64,000 nucleotides of DNA from Aquimarina acroporae. Lineage in GTDB: Bacteria > Bacteroidota > Bacteroidia > Flavobacteriales > Flavobacteriaceae. The stretch is from positions 186,001 to 250,000 of the forward strand of contig NZ_JALPRE010000003.1 of assembly GCF_023195925.1 (NCBI RefSeq), written 5' to 3'. The translations under genes and the position numbers were made by a program. Shown here piece after piece: positions 1-10,105 of the stretch (the stretch's first letter is position 1; each line of letters starts with the position of its first letter). The notes beneath the pieces are model-generated. The model did not search any database, was not told the DNA's origin, and saw nothing but the letters and a program-made list of their open reading frames with translations.

Positions 1-1
1 T

Positions 2-841
2 AATATAGGAATCCTTGAAAACAATGGGCTTGAATTGTTAGTTCGAGGAACACCTATACGAACTTCTAATTTTAGTTGGGATGTTACTTATAATTTAGGT
101 TTCAACGAAAGTGAAATAGTTGCAACAGATGATCAAAGTAATATTCTTACCGTAGGTAATGTTAGAACTTTTGATGCTAGCATAAGCCAAATTGTTGGGG
201 AGCCATTCGGAGTTATTTATGGTACTGCTTATGAAAGAAATGCTGCAGGGCAAATTGTATTTGGTGCAGATGGATTACCTATTGAAAGCGCAGAACGTAA
301 AATTTTAGGAGAAGGAGTGCCACCATGGACCATGGGACTTACCAATACCTTCCGATATAAAAACTTTGATTTAAGTTTCTTAATAGATGCGAAGTTTGGT
401 GGTCAGGTTTATGCCGGTACCAATGCCATAGCACTGTCAACAGGTTTAGATAAGCGTACCTTAGAAGGTAGAGAAGGAGGATTAACCGTAAGCGGAGTTG
501 ATGAAGCAGGAAATCCATTCACCTTTACCCACGATAATTCTACATTACAAGCGTATTATGGACGAATTTCAGGAATTGCAGAAGAGGTTATTGAAGATGC
601 AGATTTTATTAAATTACGTCAATTAAGTTTGGGGTATACGTTTCCATCAAAATTATTGGAGAAAATTTTCATAGATACTGCAAGTATTTCACTCGTTGGA
701 AGAAACCTGTTCTTTATCATGAGAGAATCTGAGAATATTGACCCAGAAGCAGGATTTAATGGAGGTAACGCTCAAGGGTTAGAATACTTTGGATTACCGC
801 CTATCGCGAGTTACGGACTTACTGTTAATTTGAAATTTTAA
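2..841 (+). CDS. SusC/RagA-family TonB-dependent outer-membrane receptor, C-terminal part (5' end outside window)
   Basis: The open frame runs in from the left window edge with no stop, so only about the last 280 residues of a roughly 1000-residue protein are present; the apparent TTG start at 35 is not a real start. The segment looks like the closing strands of a 22-stranded barrel: alternating aromatic/polar stretches (SWDVTYNLGFN, FDLSFLIDAKFGGQVYAG), the typical LRQLSLGYTFP and SLVGRNLFF motifs, and a final aromatic residue (NLKF). SusC proteins import oligosaccharides across the outer membrane using TonB energy, with SusD as lid. A susD-like gene follows after 21 bases, so the two are an operon. 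Family assignment is firm; the glycan is unknown. Confidence 0.93.
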   Translation, partial: NIGILENNGLELLVRGTPIRTSNFSWDVTYNLGFNESEIVATDDQSNILTVGNVRTFDASISQIVGEPFGVIYGTAYERNAAGQIVFGADGLPIESAERKILGEGVPPWTMGLTNTFRYKNFDLSFLIDAKFGGQVYAGTNAIALSTGLDKRTLEGREGGLTVSGVDEAGNPFTFTHDNSTLQAYYGRISGIAEEVIEDADFIKLRQLSLGYTFPSKLLEKIFIDTASISLVGRNLFFIMRESENIDPEAGFNGGNAQGLEYFGLPPIASYGLTVNLKF

Positions 842-862
842 GAATTTAAAAATATTTCAACG

Positions 863-2386
863 ATGAAAAAAATAATCATAGCAATTTTGGTCATCTTTTT
901 AGGTACTACTTCTTGTGATAGTGGTTTTGAAGACCTAAATGTTAATCCAAATACAGCAACAGAACTAGAACCAGGACCAAAGTTCACTAATGCAATTTTG
1001 AGAACCGCCGGAGATCGTTTTGAGAATTGGAGAGGAAATTTAATTTATTCTTCGATGATGATACAACACATGGCTTCAATAGGTGGTGTTTGGGCTGGAG
1101 ATAAATACTTTTACAATGCACAATGGTCTGGCGCCTGGTTTGAAAGAGGGTATAATGATCAAGTGAAAATTATCGAAGATATAGTCACTCAATTAGAAAC
1201 AGATACCGAAGATCAATACTCCGAAGAAATGTTGGCCATCGCCAGAATACTTAGGGTGTTTATTTATCATAAAATCACCGATCTTTATGGAGATGTACCT
1301 TATAGTGAAGCAGGAAGAGGTTTTACCGATGGGAATTTTAGACCTGCTTATGATCCTCAAAGTGAAATTTATGCAGATATGCTAAATGAGTTGGCAGAAG
1401 CAACAGCCGCCTTAGGGACAGGAACTTCGCAATTCGGTACTGCAGATATTCTTTTTGATGGAGATCAAGACAAATGGAAACGTTTTGGATATTCTATGAT
1501 GTTGCGTTTAGGATTACGTCTTATAAAGGTTGATCCCTCGGGAGCACAACAATGGGCACAAAGAGCAATAGACGGTGGTGTAATGCAGTCTAATGATGAT
1601 ACTTCTTATGTAGAACATACTGATGGCCCAGAAGGAATCAATAGAAATGGTAACGGTCAGGTATTTAGTGCAGATGATGATATGCGTTTAAGCGATACGT
1701 TCATCAATGCTTTGGCCGGAGATCCAAGATTGCGAATTTATGCAGCTTTACCAGACGGTGATGGTGATAGAAATACAAGTGGCAGTAATGATCCTGCTAT
1801 GCAAATAGGGCTACCTAATGGGCTTGATGCTACCACAGTTCTTGATATACCTGGAGGAGATGATATCAACAATTTTTCAGAACCTAATAGAAATTTGATT
1901 ACAGCAGAAGACGAACCTTATTTTTTCCAAACCTATGCAGAAGTAGAATTTATGCTAGCCGAAGCAGATATTAGATGGGGAATTGCAGGAGGTGATCCAG
2001 CCGCACATTATGATGCAGGGGTTACAGCCGCAATGAGACAATTAGACTTGTATGATGTTGGTGACCAAAGCGTAACAGATACTGAGATTCAGGATTTTTT
2101 AACTGCAAATCCTTATAATGCAGTCAATGGTCTTGAACAGGTAAATACACAATATTGGATAGTTACTTTTTTAAATGATATAGAATCTTTTGCAAATTGG
2201 AGAAGAACAGGTTTTCCGGTACTGATTTCTGTAGATTATCCTGGAAATGAGTCTAATGGGATGATCCCAAGAAGACTTCGTTACTTTGAAAGAGAGCAAA
2301 CTACAAACCCTCAGAATTATCAAGCGGCTATATCTAGACAAGGACCAGATCAATTTACCACCAGAATATGGTGGGATGTTGAATAA
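863..2386 (+). CDS. SusD/RagB-family outer-membrane glycan-binding lipoprotein
   Basis: 507 residues. The N-terminus is a lipoprotein signal: a short basic start, a hydrophobic core, then the lipobox TTSC with the lipidated cysteine at residue 18. The body is alpha-helical with tetratricopeptide-like pairs typical of SusD (LRVFIYHKITDLYGDVPYSEA is the conserved helix-loop, and RYFEREQTTNP lies near the end). SusD proteins sit on the cell surface, bind the oligosaccharide and close over the SusC barrel. It follows susC by 21 bases and is followed by a strong terminator-like hairpin, so susCD may form a transcript of its own with some read-through into the genes downstream. It resembles the SusD-like subfamily of peptide/glycan systems; ligand not predictable. 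Confidence 0.93.
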   Translation: MKKIIIAILVIFLGTTSCDSGFEDLNVNPNTATELEPGPKFTNAILRTAGDRFENWRGNLIYSSMMIQHMASIGGVWAGDKYFYNAQWSGAWFERGYNDQVKIIEDIVTQLETDTEDQYSEEMLAIARILRVFIYHKITDLYGDVPYSEAGRGFTDGNFRPAYDPQSEIYADMLNELAEATAALGTGTSQFGTADILFDGDQDKWKRFGYSMMLRLGLRLIKVDPSGAQQWAQRAIDGGVMQSNDDTSYVEHTDGPEGINRNGNGQVFSADDDMRLSDTFINALAGDPRLRIYAALPDGDGDRNTSGSNDPAMQIGLPNGLDATTVLDIPGGDDINNFSEPNRNLITAEDEPYFFQTYAEVEFMLAEADIRWGIAGGDPAAHYDAGVTAAMRQLDLYDVGDQSVTDTEIQDFLTANPYNAVNGLEQVNTQYWIVTFLNDIESFANWRRTGFPVLISVDYPGNESNGMIPRRLRYFEREQTTNPQNYQAAISRQGPDQFTTRIWWDVE

Positions 2387-2422
2387 TTTGGCATTAGCCA
2401 AGAATATAGATTTGATTTAACC

Positions 2423-2452
2423 AAAAAGAAGGGATTGTTTTCCCTTCTTTTT
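2423..2452 (+). terminator. Rho-independent terminator after the susCD pair
   Basis: A perfect 12-bp stem (aaaaagaaggga paired with tcccttcttttt) with a 6-base loop; the 3' arm ends in a T run. It lies 37 bases after the SusD stop codon. Confidence 0.75.
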
Positions 2453-2553
2453 ATCTTAGAGTTCACGAAATAAGCCGTAATAATTCAGTGAATAAGTAAA
2501 AATGATTACATGGTTATTCCATCTGGCAATTAAAAAACAATAAATATAAACAG

Positions 2554-5500
2554 ATGAAACTAGTATGGGTTTTTTGGGTTAGCCTTTTTCTTTTCTTGGG
2601 TGTACGTTTAAACGCCCAAGAAAAGAAAACTTTTACATTGCTCTCTTCAGACAAAACAGGAATATCTTTTTCAAATGATGTGGTAGATCTCAAGGATAAG
2701 AATATTCTATTATATTCTAATTATTATGGAGGGGCTGGTGTGGGTATTGCAGATTTCAATAATGATGGGTTACAAGATATTTTCTTTGGAGGAAATCTTG
2801 TTGGAGATCAATTATATCTGAATAAAGGCAATTTGAACTTTGAAAATATTACTGAAAAAGCTGGTATTTTGGATGATGGAGGATGGTCCTCAGGAATCGT
2901 CTTGGCCGATGTAAATGGAGATGGTTATACCGATATTTATATCTGCAGAGAACTTTATGACGATGATGATGAACTTCGAAGAAATAAATTATATATCAAT
3001 AACGGCGATCTCACATTTTCGGAACGGTCTGCCAAATTTGGATTAGATAATAATCAACGTACCAGACATGCGACGTTTTTAGATTATAATAACGATGGAT
3101 TTTTAGATCTTTTTTTATTGAATCAACCCCCAAACCCTGGAAGCTACTCTAAGTTTTTTGGTATCAACCTTAAAAATGACTTAAAGTATGCATCCAAACT
3201 TTATAAAAATGTCAATAATACCCGTTTTGTAGATGTTAGTGAAGAAGCAGGAGTTTTACGCACTAGTAATGCAAATAGTGTATCTGCAGGTGATTTCAAC
3301 AATGATGGTTTCACAGACCTTTATATCGCAAATGACTTTTATTTACCCGATTTCTTTTATCTAAATAATCAGGATGGGACATTTACGAATGTCGCAAACA
3401 CTGCGTTAAACCACATGTCATATTTTAGTATGGGAGTAGATGCTGCAGATATTAATAATGATGGACTACTTGACATTATGGTAGCCGATATGGCTGCAGA
3501 AGATAATGTACGATTAAAGTCCAATATGAGTGGGATGAATCCCGAGGCTTTCTGGAAAGTAGTCAATAATGGAGGCCACTATCAGTATATGTTCAATACC
3601 CTTCAACTCAATAATGGAAATGGTACTTACAGCGAAATTGCAGAATTGGCAAACATTGCTTCTACCGATTGGAGTTGGTCTAATCTAATCGCAGATTTTG
3701 ATAATGATGGATTAAAAGATATTTACGTAACCAACGGTTTATTGAGAGATATACGTAATACAGATGCCAATAAAAGACTGGCAGATTATGTAGTAGATGT
3801 GGCCAATACATTTGTGAAAAATAACCCTAACGCCGGCGATGTAAGTATATGGGATATTTTAAATTTAGAAGAAACGGTCCAAATTTTACCTTCCGAAAAA
3901 CTTAAAAATTATGCTTTTAAGAATAATGGAGATTATACCTTTTCTAAGGTTATAGAAGATTGGGGTTTAGATCAGAAAACATTCTCAAACGGTGCAGCCT
4001 ATGCAGACTTAGATAATGATGGTGATCTTGAAATTGTGGTAAACAATATCAATGAAAGAGCATATGTATATAAAAATAACACCAGCGAAAATGCAAATTG
4101 TAATTATTTGATATTTAAACTATTAGATAAAACCAATGCGTCGACCTTAGGAACCAAAGTTACACTATTGTATGAAGACCAGAAACAGTTTGCAGAGACA
4201 ACAAACGTTAGAGGGATTTATTCAACTAGTGAACAGATTGCTCATTTTGGATTAAATGATCTTTTAAAAGTGCATAAGGTACTTATAGATTGGCCAAATG
4301 GTAAGCAAACCATTTTAAATGATGTACAGGCAAATCAGGAAATTACTCTTTTTATGAATGAACAAATTTCTACAAATACAATAAAAGAAGGGGCATTAGA
4401 GACCATTTTTAAAGATATTACAAAACTTCAAAAATTAAAGCACAGTCATAAAGAGAACTACTTTGATGATTATGGAGATCAAATTTTATTACCTCATAAA
4501 TTATCTCAATTTGGGCCTGCTTTGGCCATTGGAGATATTAATGGAGATACCCTGTTAGACGTTTATATTGGGGCAGCAAAAGATCAGGCTGCCTCAATAT
4601 ATGTACAAAATACTTTGGGCTCTTTTACAGAAGCCTATCAGAAACCTTTCGAAGATGATCGTTTTAATGAAGATGTAGATGCTACTTTTTTTGATGTCGA
4701 TAATGATGGTGATCAGGATTTATATGTAGTGAGCGGAGGGTATGAATATAAGCCGGGTGCTAAAGAATATACTGATCGCTTATATATCAATAATGGAAGT
4801 GGTAATTTTATTAAAAATACTGAAGTAAAATTACCAGCAGTTAGTGGAGCCAACGTAATCTCCAACGATTTTGATAAAGACGGAGATCTTGATGTATTTG
4901 TTGGAGGTAGATTAACTCCAAAATCGTATCCCGAACCTACGTCAAGCTATATTTTAGAGAACAAAAATGGAAACTTAGTAGATGTTACTGCTCAGATAGC
5001 TCCTCAACTACAAAATATAGGTATGGTTACCGATGGTGTCTGGGAGGATTATGACAGCGATGGAGACTCTGACCTAATCCTTGTTGGAGAATGGATGCCA
5101 ATAACAGTTTTTGAAAATGATAACGGAAACTTTAGAAAAATTAAACCTCTGGGATTAGAACAATCATCTGGATGGTGGTTTAGTATAGAAAAAGGAGATT
5201 TTGACAATGACGGTGATATCGATTTTATTGCCGGAAATCTAGGGCTCAATTATAAATATAAAACTTCTCCAGATACTCCCTTTGATGTGTATTATGAAGA
5301 CTTTGACAATAACGGAAATAACGATATCGTTTTGGGATATTACAATTATGGTAAACATTACCCGTTAAGAGGCTTTTCATGCTCAGCACAACAAATTCCG
5401 CAGCTTAAACAAAAGATCAAAAAATATGATCTTTTTGCATCCTTAGAAATAAATGAAGTTTATGGGAATGATAATTTACAAGAGGCCCTTCATTACGAGA

Positions 5501-5871
5501 CACAAACTTTTGCCAATTCTTATATAGAGAATTTAGGGAAAGACGGATTTAGAATATCTCCCTTGCCAAACAGGGCACAATTTTCTAACGTAAATGATAT
5601 GGTTATTAAGGATTTTAATGCCGATGGTAATTTAGATGTTCTGCTTGCAGGAAATCTATATGTATCAGAAATAGAAACTATGCGTAACGATGCGGGTACA
5701 GGTGTACTTCTTTATGGAAATGGGAAAGGAGGATTTAGCCCAGAAACAGTGGTGAATAGTGGTTTTTTTACCAATAAAGATGTGAGAAAGATGAGAATTA
5801 TTGAAAATCAGAATTTGATCCTGGTAGCTAATAATAATGATAAACTACAAATTTTTGAATACAAAAAATAA
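2554..5871 (+). CDS. Secreted FG-GAP/VCBS repeat protein with ASPIC/UnbV domain
   Basis: 1105 residues with a cleavable signal peptide (about residues 1-21, ending LNA-Q). It carries about 14 calcium-binding loops of the DxNxDGxxD type (for example DFNNDGLQD, DVNGDGYTD, DFDNDGDID, DFNADGNLD), the mark of FG-GAP/VCBS beta-propeller blades. They form one block at about residues 65-500 and a second at about 660-1070. Between them, at about 517-605, is an ASPIC/UnbV-like module (NVRGIYSTSEQIAHFGL, then VDWPNGKxT-like VLIDWPNGKQT). Large proteins of this type are frequent partners of SusCD loci in Bacteroidota; their exact role is not established, and surface glycan binding is an inference. The gene lies 168 bases after SusD and 43 bases before the sugar transporter. 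Confidence 0.88.
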   Translation: MKLVWVFWVSLFLFLGVRLNAQEKKTFTLLSSDKTGISFSNDVVDLKDKNILLYSNYYGGAGVGIADFNNDGLQDIFFGGNLVGDQLYLNKGNLNFENITEKAGILDDGGWSSGIVLADVNGDGYTDIYICRELYDDDDELRRNKLYINNGDLTFSERSAKFGLDNNQRTRHATFLDYNNDGFLDLFLLNQPPNPGSYSKFFGINLKNDLKYASKLYKNVNNTRFVDVSEEAGVLRTSNANSVSAGDFNNDGFTDLYIANDFYLPDFFYLNNQDGTFTNVANTALNHMSYFSMGVDAADINNDGLLDIMVADMAAEDNVRLKSNMSGMNPEAFWKVVNNGGHYQYMFNTLQLNNGNGTYSEIAELANIASTDWSWSNLIADFDNDGLKDIYVTNGLLRDIRNTDANKRLADYVVDVANTFVKNNPNAGDVSIWDILNLEETVQILPSEKLKNYAFKNNGDYTFSKVIEDWGLDQKTFSNGAAYADLDNDGDLEIVVNNINERAYVYKNNTSENANCNYLIFKLLDKTNASTLGTKVTLLYEDQKQFAETTNVRGIYSTSEQIAHFGLNDLLKVHKVLIDWPNGKQTILNDVQANQEITLFMNEQISTNTIKEGALETIFKDITKLQKLKHSHKENYFDDYGDQILLPHKLSQFGPALAIGDINGDTLLDVYIGAAKDQAASIYVQNTLGSFTEAYQKPFEDDRFNEDVDATFFDVDNDGDQDLYVVSGGYEYKPGAKEYTDRLYINNGSGNFIKNTEVKLPAVSGANVISNDFDKDGDLDVFVGGRLTPKSYPEPTSSYILENKNGNLVDVTAQIAPQLQNIGMVTDGVWEDYDSDGDSDLILVGEWMPITVFENDNGNFRKIKPLGLEQSSGWWFSIEKGDFDNDGDIDFIAGNLGLNYKYKTSPDTPFDVYYEDFDNNGNNDIVLGYYNYGKHYPLRGFSCSAQQIPQLKQKIKKYDLFASLEINEVYGNDNLQEALHYETQTFANSYIENLGKDGFRISPLPNRAQFSNVNDMVIKDFNADGNLDVLLAGNLYVSEIETMRNDAGTGVLLYGNGKGGFSPETVVNSGFFTNKDVRKMRIIENQNLILVANNNDKLQIFEYKK

Positions 5872-5914
5872 AACCAACACCAATCAATAAACCAAAAATC
5901 AAAGTTCAAACACT

Positions 5915-7330
5915 ATGGATAAACAAAAAATGAATTACAAAAAACCGTTTATAACAATCACTTTTTTATTTTTCATGTGGGGGTTTATAACAGTGATGAA
6001 TGATGTGTTAATACCACATCTAAAGGCTGTATTCGAACTCTCTTATTTCCAGGCGGCTTTGATACAATTTGCATTTTTTGGGGCATTCTTCGTGATTTCT
6101 CTAATTTACTTTTTGATCTCAGTGAGTCAGGGAGATCCTATTTCTAAAATAGGTTATAAAAATGGGATTATCGTGGGTTTGATCCTATGCGGAATAGGAT
6201 GTTGCCTATTTTATCCTGCAGCGAACTACCAACGATATGGTATTTTTCTTGGAGCTTTGTTCGTATTGGCATCTGGGGTTACTATTTTGCAGATAACAGC
6301 AAACCCTTATGCAGCTATATTGGGAGACTCTAAAACAGCTTCGAGCAGACTCAATTTGGCACAAGGTTTTAATTCGTTTGGAACTACCCTAGCACCAATA
6401 ATTGGGGCTATATTATTATATAAAGTTTTTTCAAATGGTGAAATTACCGTAGACTCTTTAAAGATGCCCTATCTTATTTATGGTGGGCTTTTTCTCGCTC
6501 TGGCTATTATTATAAAATTTATAGAATTGCCTTCATTTGTAAATAATGAAAAGATAGAAAAGGGTCTTGGAGTTTTAAAGTTTCGACATGTAGTTTTAGG
6601 GATGTTTGCGATTTTCTTCTATGTAGGAGGAGAAGTCTCTATTGGTAGCTTTCTAATCAATTTTTTTGGTTTAGAATCGGTGATGGGAATGGACGAAGCC
6701 GAAGGAGGGGTGTTTCTTTCCTACTATTGGGGGGGAGCGATGATAGGAAGGTTTTTAGGCTCTGTTTCTATGGGGAGTATTACAAATACTACTAAGAAAT
6801 ATAGTATTATGGCCGGGTTGTCGGTATTGTTCTTTATAGTTTTGTATTTTATTACTGCCATAAAAGTAGAAGGAGCCGAATTTTCGCTTCAATTACTACC
6901 ATTTTCAAAAATATGGCTGTTTATAGTATTCTTGATTATTAATTACCTAGCTTTTCTTGTTGGAGGGTCAAAGCCATCTAAAGTACTAACACTTTTTGCA
7001 TCAATTATTATTGTTTTATTGTTGGTAATGATCTTGAGTCAGGGTGAAATAGCTTTCTGGAGCGCCATAGCAATAGGAGCGTTCAATTCTATATTATGGT
7101 CAAATATATTCACATTAGCGATTAAAGATTTAGGAAAATATACAAGTCAGGCATCATCATTATTGGTGATGATGATTGTAGGGGGAGCCTTAATTCCATT
7201 GTTACAAGGAGCTGTAGCAGATGGTATAGGGATTCAATTATCTTTCTTTATTCCTATAATTTGCTATTCGTATCTGGTATTTTACGGAATAGAAGGATAT
7301 CGAATAAAAAAAGTATCTGATAACACTTAA
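5915..7330 (+). CDS. MFS sugar:proton symporter, FucP/glucose-galactose transporter type
   Basis: 471 residues, about 12 hydrophobic membrane segments. The N-terminal TM1 motif FLFFMWGFITVMNDVLIPHLK is characteristic of the FucP branch of the major facilitator superfamily (L-fucose, glucose/galactose and N-acetylglucosamine importers); SGVTILQITANPYAAILG in TM4-5 and NLAQGFNSFGTTLAP in TM5 are also FucP-typical. It would move the monosaccharide released in the periplasm by the GH3 enzyme downstream across the inner membrane by proton symport. It is 43 bases after the FG-GAP gene and 32 bases before the GH3 gene. Glucose is the likely substrate given the ROK kinase nearby, but this is inference. 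Confidence 0.9.
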   Translation: MDKQKMNYKKPFITITFLFFMWGFITVMNDVLIPHLKAVFELSYFQAALIQFAFFGAFFVISLIYFLISVSQGDPISKIGYKNGIIVGLILCGIGCCLFYPAANYQRYGIFLGALFVLASGVTILQITANPYAAILGDSKTASSRLNLAQGFNSFGTTLAPIIGAILLYKVFSNGEITVDSLKMPYLIYGGLFLALAIIIKFIELPSFVNNEKIEKGLGVLKFRHVVLGMFAIFFYVGGEVSIGSFLINFFGLESVMGMDEAEGGVFLSYYWGGAMIGRFLGSVSMGSITNTTKKYSIMAGLSVLFFIVLYFITAIKVEGAEFSLQLLPFSKIWLFIVFLIINYLAFLVGGSKPSKVLTLFASIIIVLLLVMILSQGEIAFWSAIAIGAFNSILWSNIFTLAIKDLGKYTSQASSLLVMMIVGGALIPLLQGAVADGIGIQLSFFIPIICYSYLVFYGIEGYRIKKVSDNT

Positions 7331-7362
7331 AGTTTAAAAAGAGTTCTAAAGTAATCAGAAAC

Positions 7363-10020
7363 ATGAAGCACTTTTTAATTAGTTTTTTCACAATTGTAAG
7401 CTTGCTAGGATGCAAGAATGAATCTAGAACACCGATATATTTAGATAAGGATGAGGCTATTGAAGTACGAGTGTCAGATTTGGTATCCCGAATGACTTTG
7501 GAAGAAAAAGTGGGACAACTAGATATGTATTCTGCAAATGACCTAGTGTATAATGGTAAATTGTCTAAAGAAAAAACAGATAAGATTCTGGAAAAAACCA
7601 CTATTGGATCGATCCATGATTACTATCCAGAATCTGCCGAGGTCTCCAATGAACTTCAAAAATATGTCTTAGAACACACACGATTGGGGATACCTGCACT
7701 ATTTATTGAAGAAGCCTTACACGGTTATCAAGGTAATAAGAGTACCGCTTTTCCGGTACCTATAGGCATGGGTAGCATGTGGGACGTAGAACTCATGGAA
7801 AAAATTGGAAAAGCCATAGGTGCCGAGGCACGTTCTGTAGGAGTTCATATGGTTCTTTCACCGGTTTTAGGTATTGGACGAGAACCTCGATGGGGTCGAA
7901 TTCAGGAAACTTATGGTGAAGACCCTTACTTGGCCGCACGAAATGGTGTGGCAATAATACAAGGTATGCAAGGTGAAGACTTAACCGCAGATAACGCTAT
8001 TATTGCTGAGCCAAAGCATTTTGGAATTCATAGTATTCCTGAGGGAGGAAAAAATACTGCTCCAGTTTTTATAGGAGAACGCGAAGCAAGATCCAATTTT
8101 TTATATGTTTTTGAAAAGGCATTTACCGAAGCAAAAGCCTTGGGAGCAATGGCCGCATATCATGAATGGGATGGAGTTCCTGCAGCAGCTGATTCATGGC
8201 TGTTGAAAAAAGTATTAAGAGAAGAATGGGGTTTCAAAGGAATGGTCCTTTCAGACTTAGGAGCTATCGCCAAACAAAACAATTCTCATTTTACCGCATC
8301 GACCCCAAAGGAGGCTATAAATAAATCGATTAGGGCAGGTTTAGACATGCAATTTTATGATTATAGCCATGAGTTGTTTCAGCAATCAATTATAGAAAGT
8401 ATAAATGATAAGACATTAAATATTGAAGATTTGGATAGAGCGGTTAGTAGTGTTTTGTATGTAAAGTTTAAACTAGGGCTTTTTGAAAATCCATATATCG
8501 ATACTTCATTAAAAGGTAAGAGATATCATTCAAAAGCTCATCAAGAATTAGCATTAGAATCTGCAAATAAATCAATAACACTTCTTCAAAATAGAAATAA
8601 TTTACTCCCTTTAGAAGATAAGGTGAAAAATATAGCAGTTATAGGAGAATTAGCTAATAAATTCTTGCTTGGAGGTTACTCACCTAAAAATGTAGATGGC
8701 ATTTCAATTTTGGATGCATTTAAGGAAACCGATTACAAGGTCGACTTTGTAGAGGTAGGAGTTCCCGCAAATAGTATGGAACAAATTGACGAACGATTTT
8801 TTCAAACTGAAAAAGGAGAAAAAGGCTTGACAGCAGAATATTTTAACAATGTTGAACTCTCTGGAGAACCAGAGGTAACACAAATCGAATCTAATTTGAA
8901 TAAATACTGGCATAATTTAAGCCCTGCGCCAGGAATTTCTGATAATAATTTTTCAATTCGATGGAAAGGATATGTGGTGCCAGAGTATACCGGAGTATAT
9001 GAATTTTCATTGATCGCAGATGATGTGGCTCGTTTATATATTGATGGAGAGCTGGTACTCGATAATTGGAAAAGAGAACAAATGAATGTTTGGTCAAATT
9101 ATAAAATACGTCTAGAAAAAGACAAGAAATACCCGTTTAAATTAGAATTTGCAGAGTATGAACAGTTTGCCGGGATGAAACTTTTCTGGAAAGTTAAACC
9201 CGATACCAAAAGTCAATTCTCAGCTATAGAAAAGGCATTAGAAGCTGCTAAAAATTCTGATGTGGTTGTTTTGGTATTAGGAGAAAAAGATGAAGAATCA
9301 GGAGAAGGAAAAGATAAAATAAGTCTCGAACTCAATAATTATGGTAAAAAGTTGATACAAGAAGTGTCTAAGCTTAATAAACCTATAATACTAGTGCTTC
9401 AAAATGGAAGACCTTTGGCATTAGAAGATGAAAGTATACAAGTAGATGCGATTTTGGAAACCTGGTATGCAGGAGAATTTGGAGGAAAGGCTACAGTAGA
9501 TATTATTACCGGAAAAGTTAATCCATCGGGTAAATTACCGGTTACTTTTCCAAAACATACAGGTCAATTACCGTTATACTATAATCTTAAAAAATCTTCT
9601 AAAGGAGGTTATGTCGATGGTAGTAATAAACCTTTATTTGCCTTTGGACATGGTTTAAGTTATAGCAAATTTGAATACTCAGATTTACAGATTGAGAAAC
9701 CTGAGATAACCAAAGATGAAAATCAATTCGTAAAAGTGAAAATCAAAAATACCTCAGACCGAAAAGGATCAGAAATAGTGCAATTATATATTTCTGATGT
9801 GTATAGTTCTGTGGTAACACCAGGAATTCAGTTAAGAGGGTTTCAACGTGTTGACCTGGAGGCAGGCGAAGAAAAAGAAGTGAATTTTGTCTTATATCCC
9901 GATGATTTAGCATTATGGAATAAAGATATGAAACGAATAGTAGAACCTGGGGAGTTCAAAATAAAGATTGGAGCAGCCTCTGATGATATTAGGTTAGCAT
10001 CTTATTTCAATGTAAAGTAA
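7363..10020 (+). CDS. GH3-family beta-glycosidase (beta-glucosidase-like) with inserted PA14 domain, lipoprotein
   Basis: 885 residues. Lipoprotein signal with lipobox LLGC (Cys17). The GH3 N-terminal barrel holds the hallmarks GREPRWGRIQETYGEDPYL, AEPKHFGIHS and the nucleophile motif KGMVLSDLGAI with Asp298. The GH3 C-terminal alpha/beta domain follows (SITLLQNRNNLLPL), interrupted at about residues 488-612 by a PA14 domain (GLTAEYFNN to KLFWKVKP). After it come the C-domain (VVVLVLGEKDEESGEG, ILVLQNGRPLAL, FPKHTGQLP) and a fibronectin III-like tail. PA14 insertions in GH3 enzymes are known to shape the active site and substrate length. It probably cleaves terminal beta-linked sugars from imported oligosaccharides. 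Operon with the MFS gene (32-base gap). Confidence 0.93.
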   Translation: MKHFLISFFTIVSLLGCKNESRTPIYLDKDEAIEVRVSDLVSRMTLEEKVGQLDMYSANDLVYNGKLSKEKTDKILEKTTIGSIHDYYPESAEVSNELQKYVLEHTRLGIPALFIEEALHGYQGNKSTAFPVPIGMGSMWDVELMEKIGKAIGAEARSVGVHMVLSPVLGIGREPRWGRIQETYGEDPYLAARNGVAIIQGMQGEDLTADNAIIAEPKHFGIHSIPEGGKNTAPVFIGEREARSNFLYVFEKAFTEAKALGAMAAYHEWDGVPAAADSWLLKKVLREEWGFKGMVLSDLGAIAKQNNSHFTASTPKEAINKSIRAGLDMQFYDYSHELFQQSIIESINDKTLNIEDLDRAVSSVLYVKFKLGLFENPYIDTSLKGKRYHSKAHQELALESANKSITLLQNRNNLLPLEDKVKNIAVIGELANKFLLGGYSPKNVDGISILDAFKETDYKVDFVEVGVPANSMEQIDERFFQTEKGEKGLTAEYFNNVELSGEPEVTQIESNLNKYWHNLSPAPGISDNNFSIRWKGYVVPEYTGVYEFSLIADDVARLYIDGELVLDNWKREQMNVWSNYKIRLEKDKKYPFKLEFAEYEQFAGMKLFWKVKPDTKSQFSAIEKALEAAKNSDVVVLVLGEKDEESGEGKDKISLELNNYGKKLIQEVSKLNKPIILVLQNGRPLALEDESIQVDAILETWYAGEFGGKATVDIITGKVNPSGKLPVTFPKHTGQLPLYYNLKKSSKGGYVDGSNKPLFAFGHGLSYSKFEYSDLQIEKPEITKDENQFVKVKIKNTSDRKGSEIVQLYISDVYSSVVTPGIQLRGFQRVDLEAGEEKEVNFVLYPDDLALWNKDMKRIVEPGEFKIKIGAASDDIRLASYFNVK

Positions 10021-10105
10021 AAGAAAGTTTTTGTAGATAAAGCATTGAGACTATTAGGATGTCTTAGATAAACGATAAAAAACTACTGTAAAAGTTTAAA
10101 TAATA

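Noticed and set aside
2171..2401. Antisense ORF opposite the end of susD
   Set aside because: Shadow of the SusD frame; no family resemblance and no start context.
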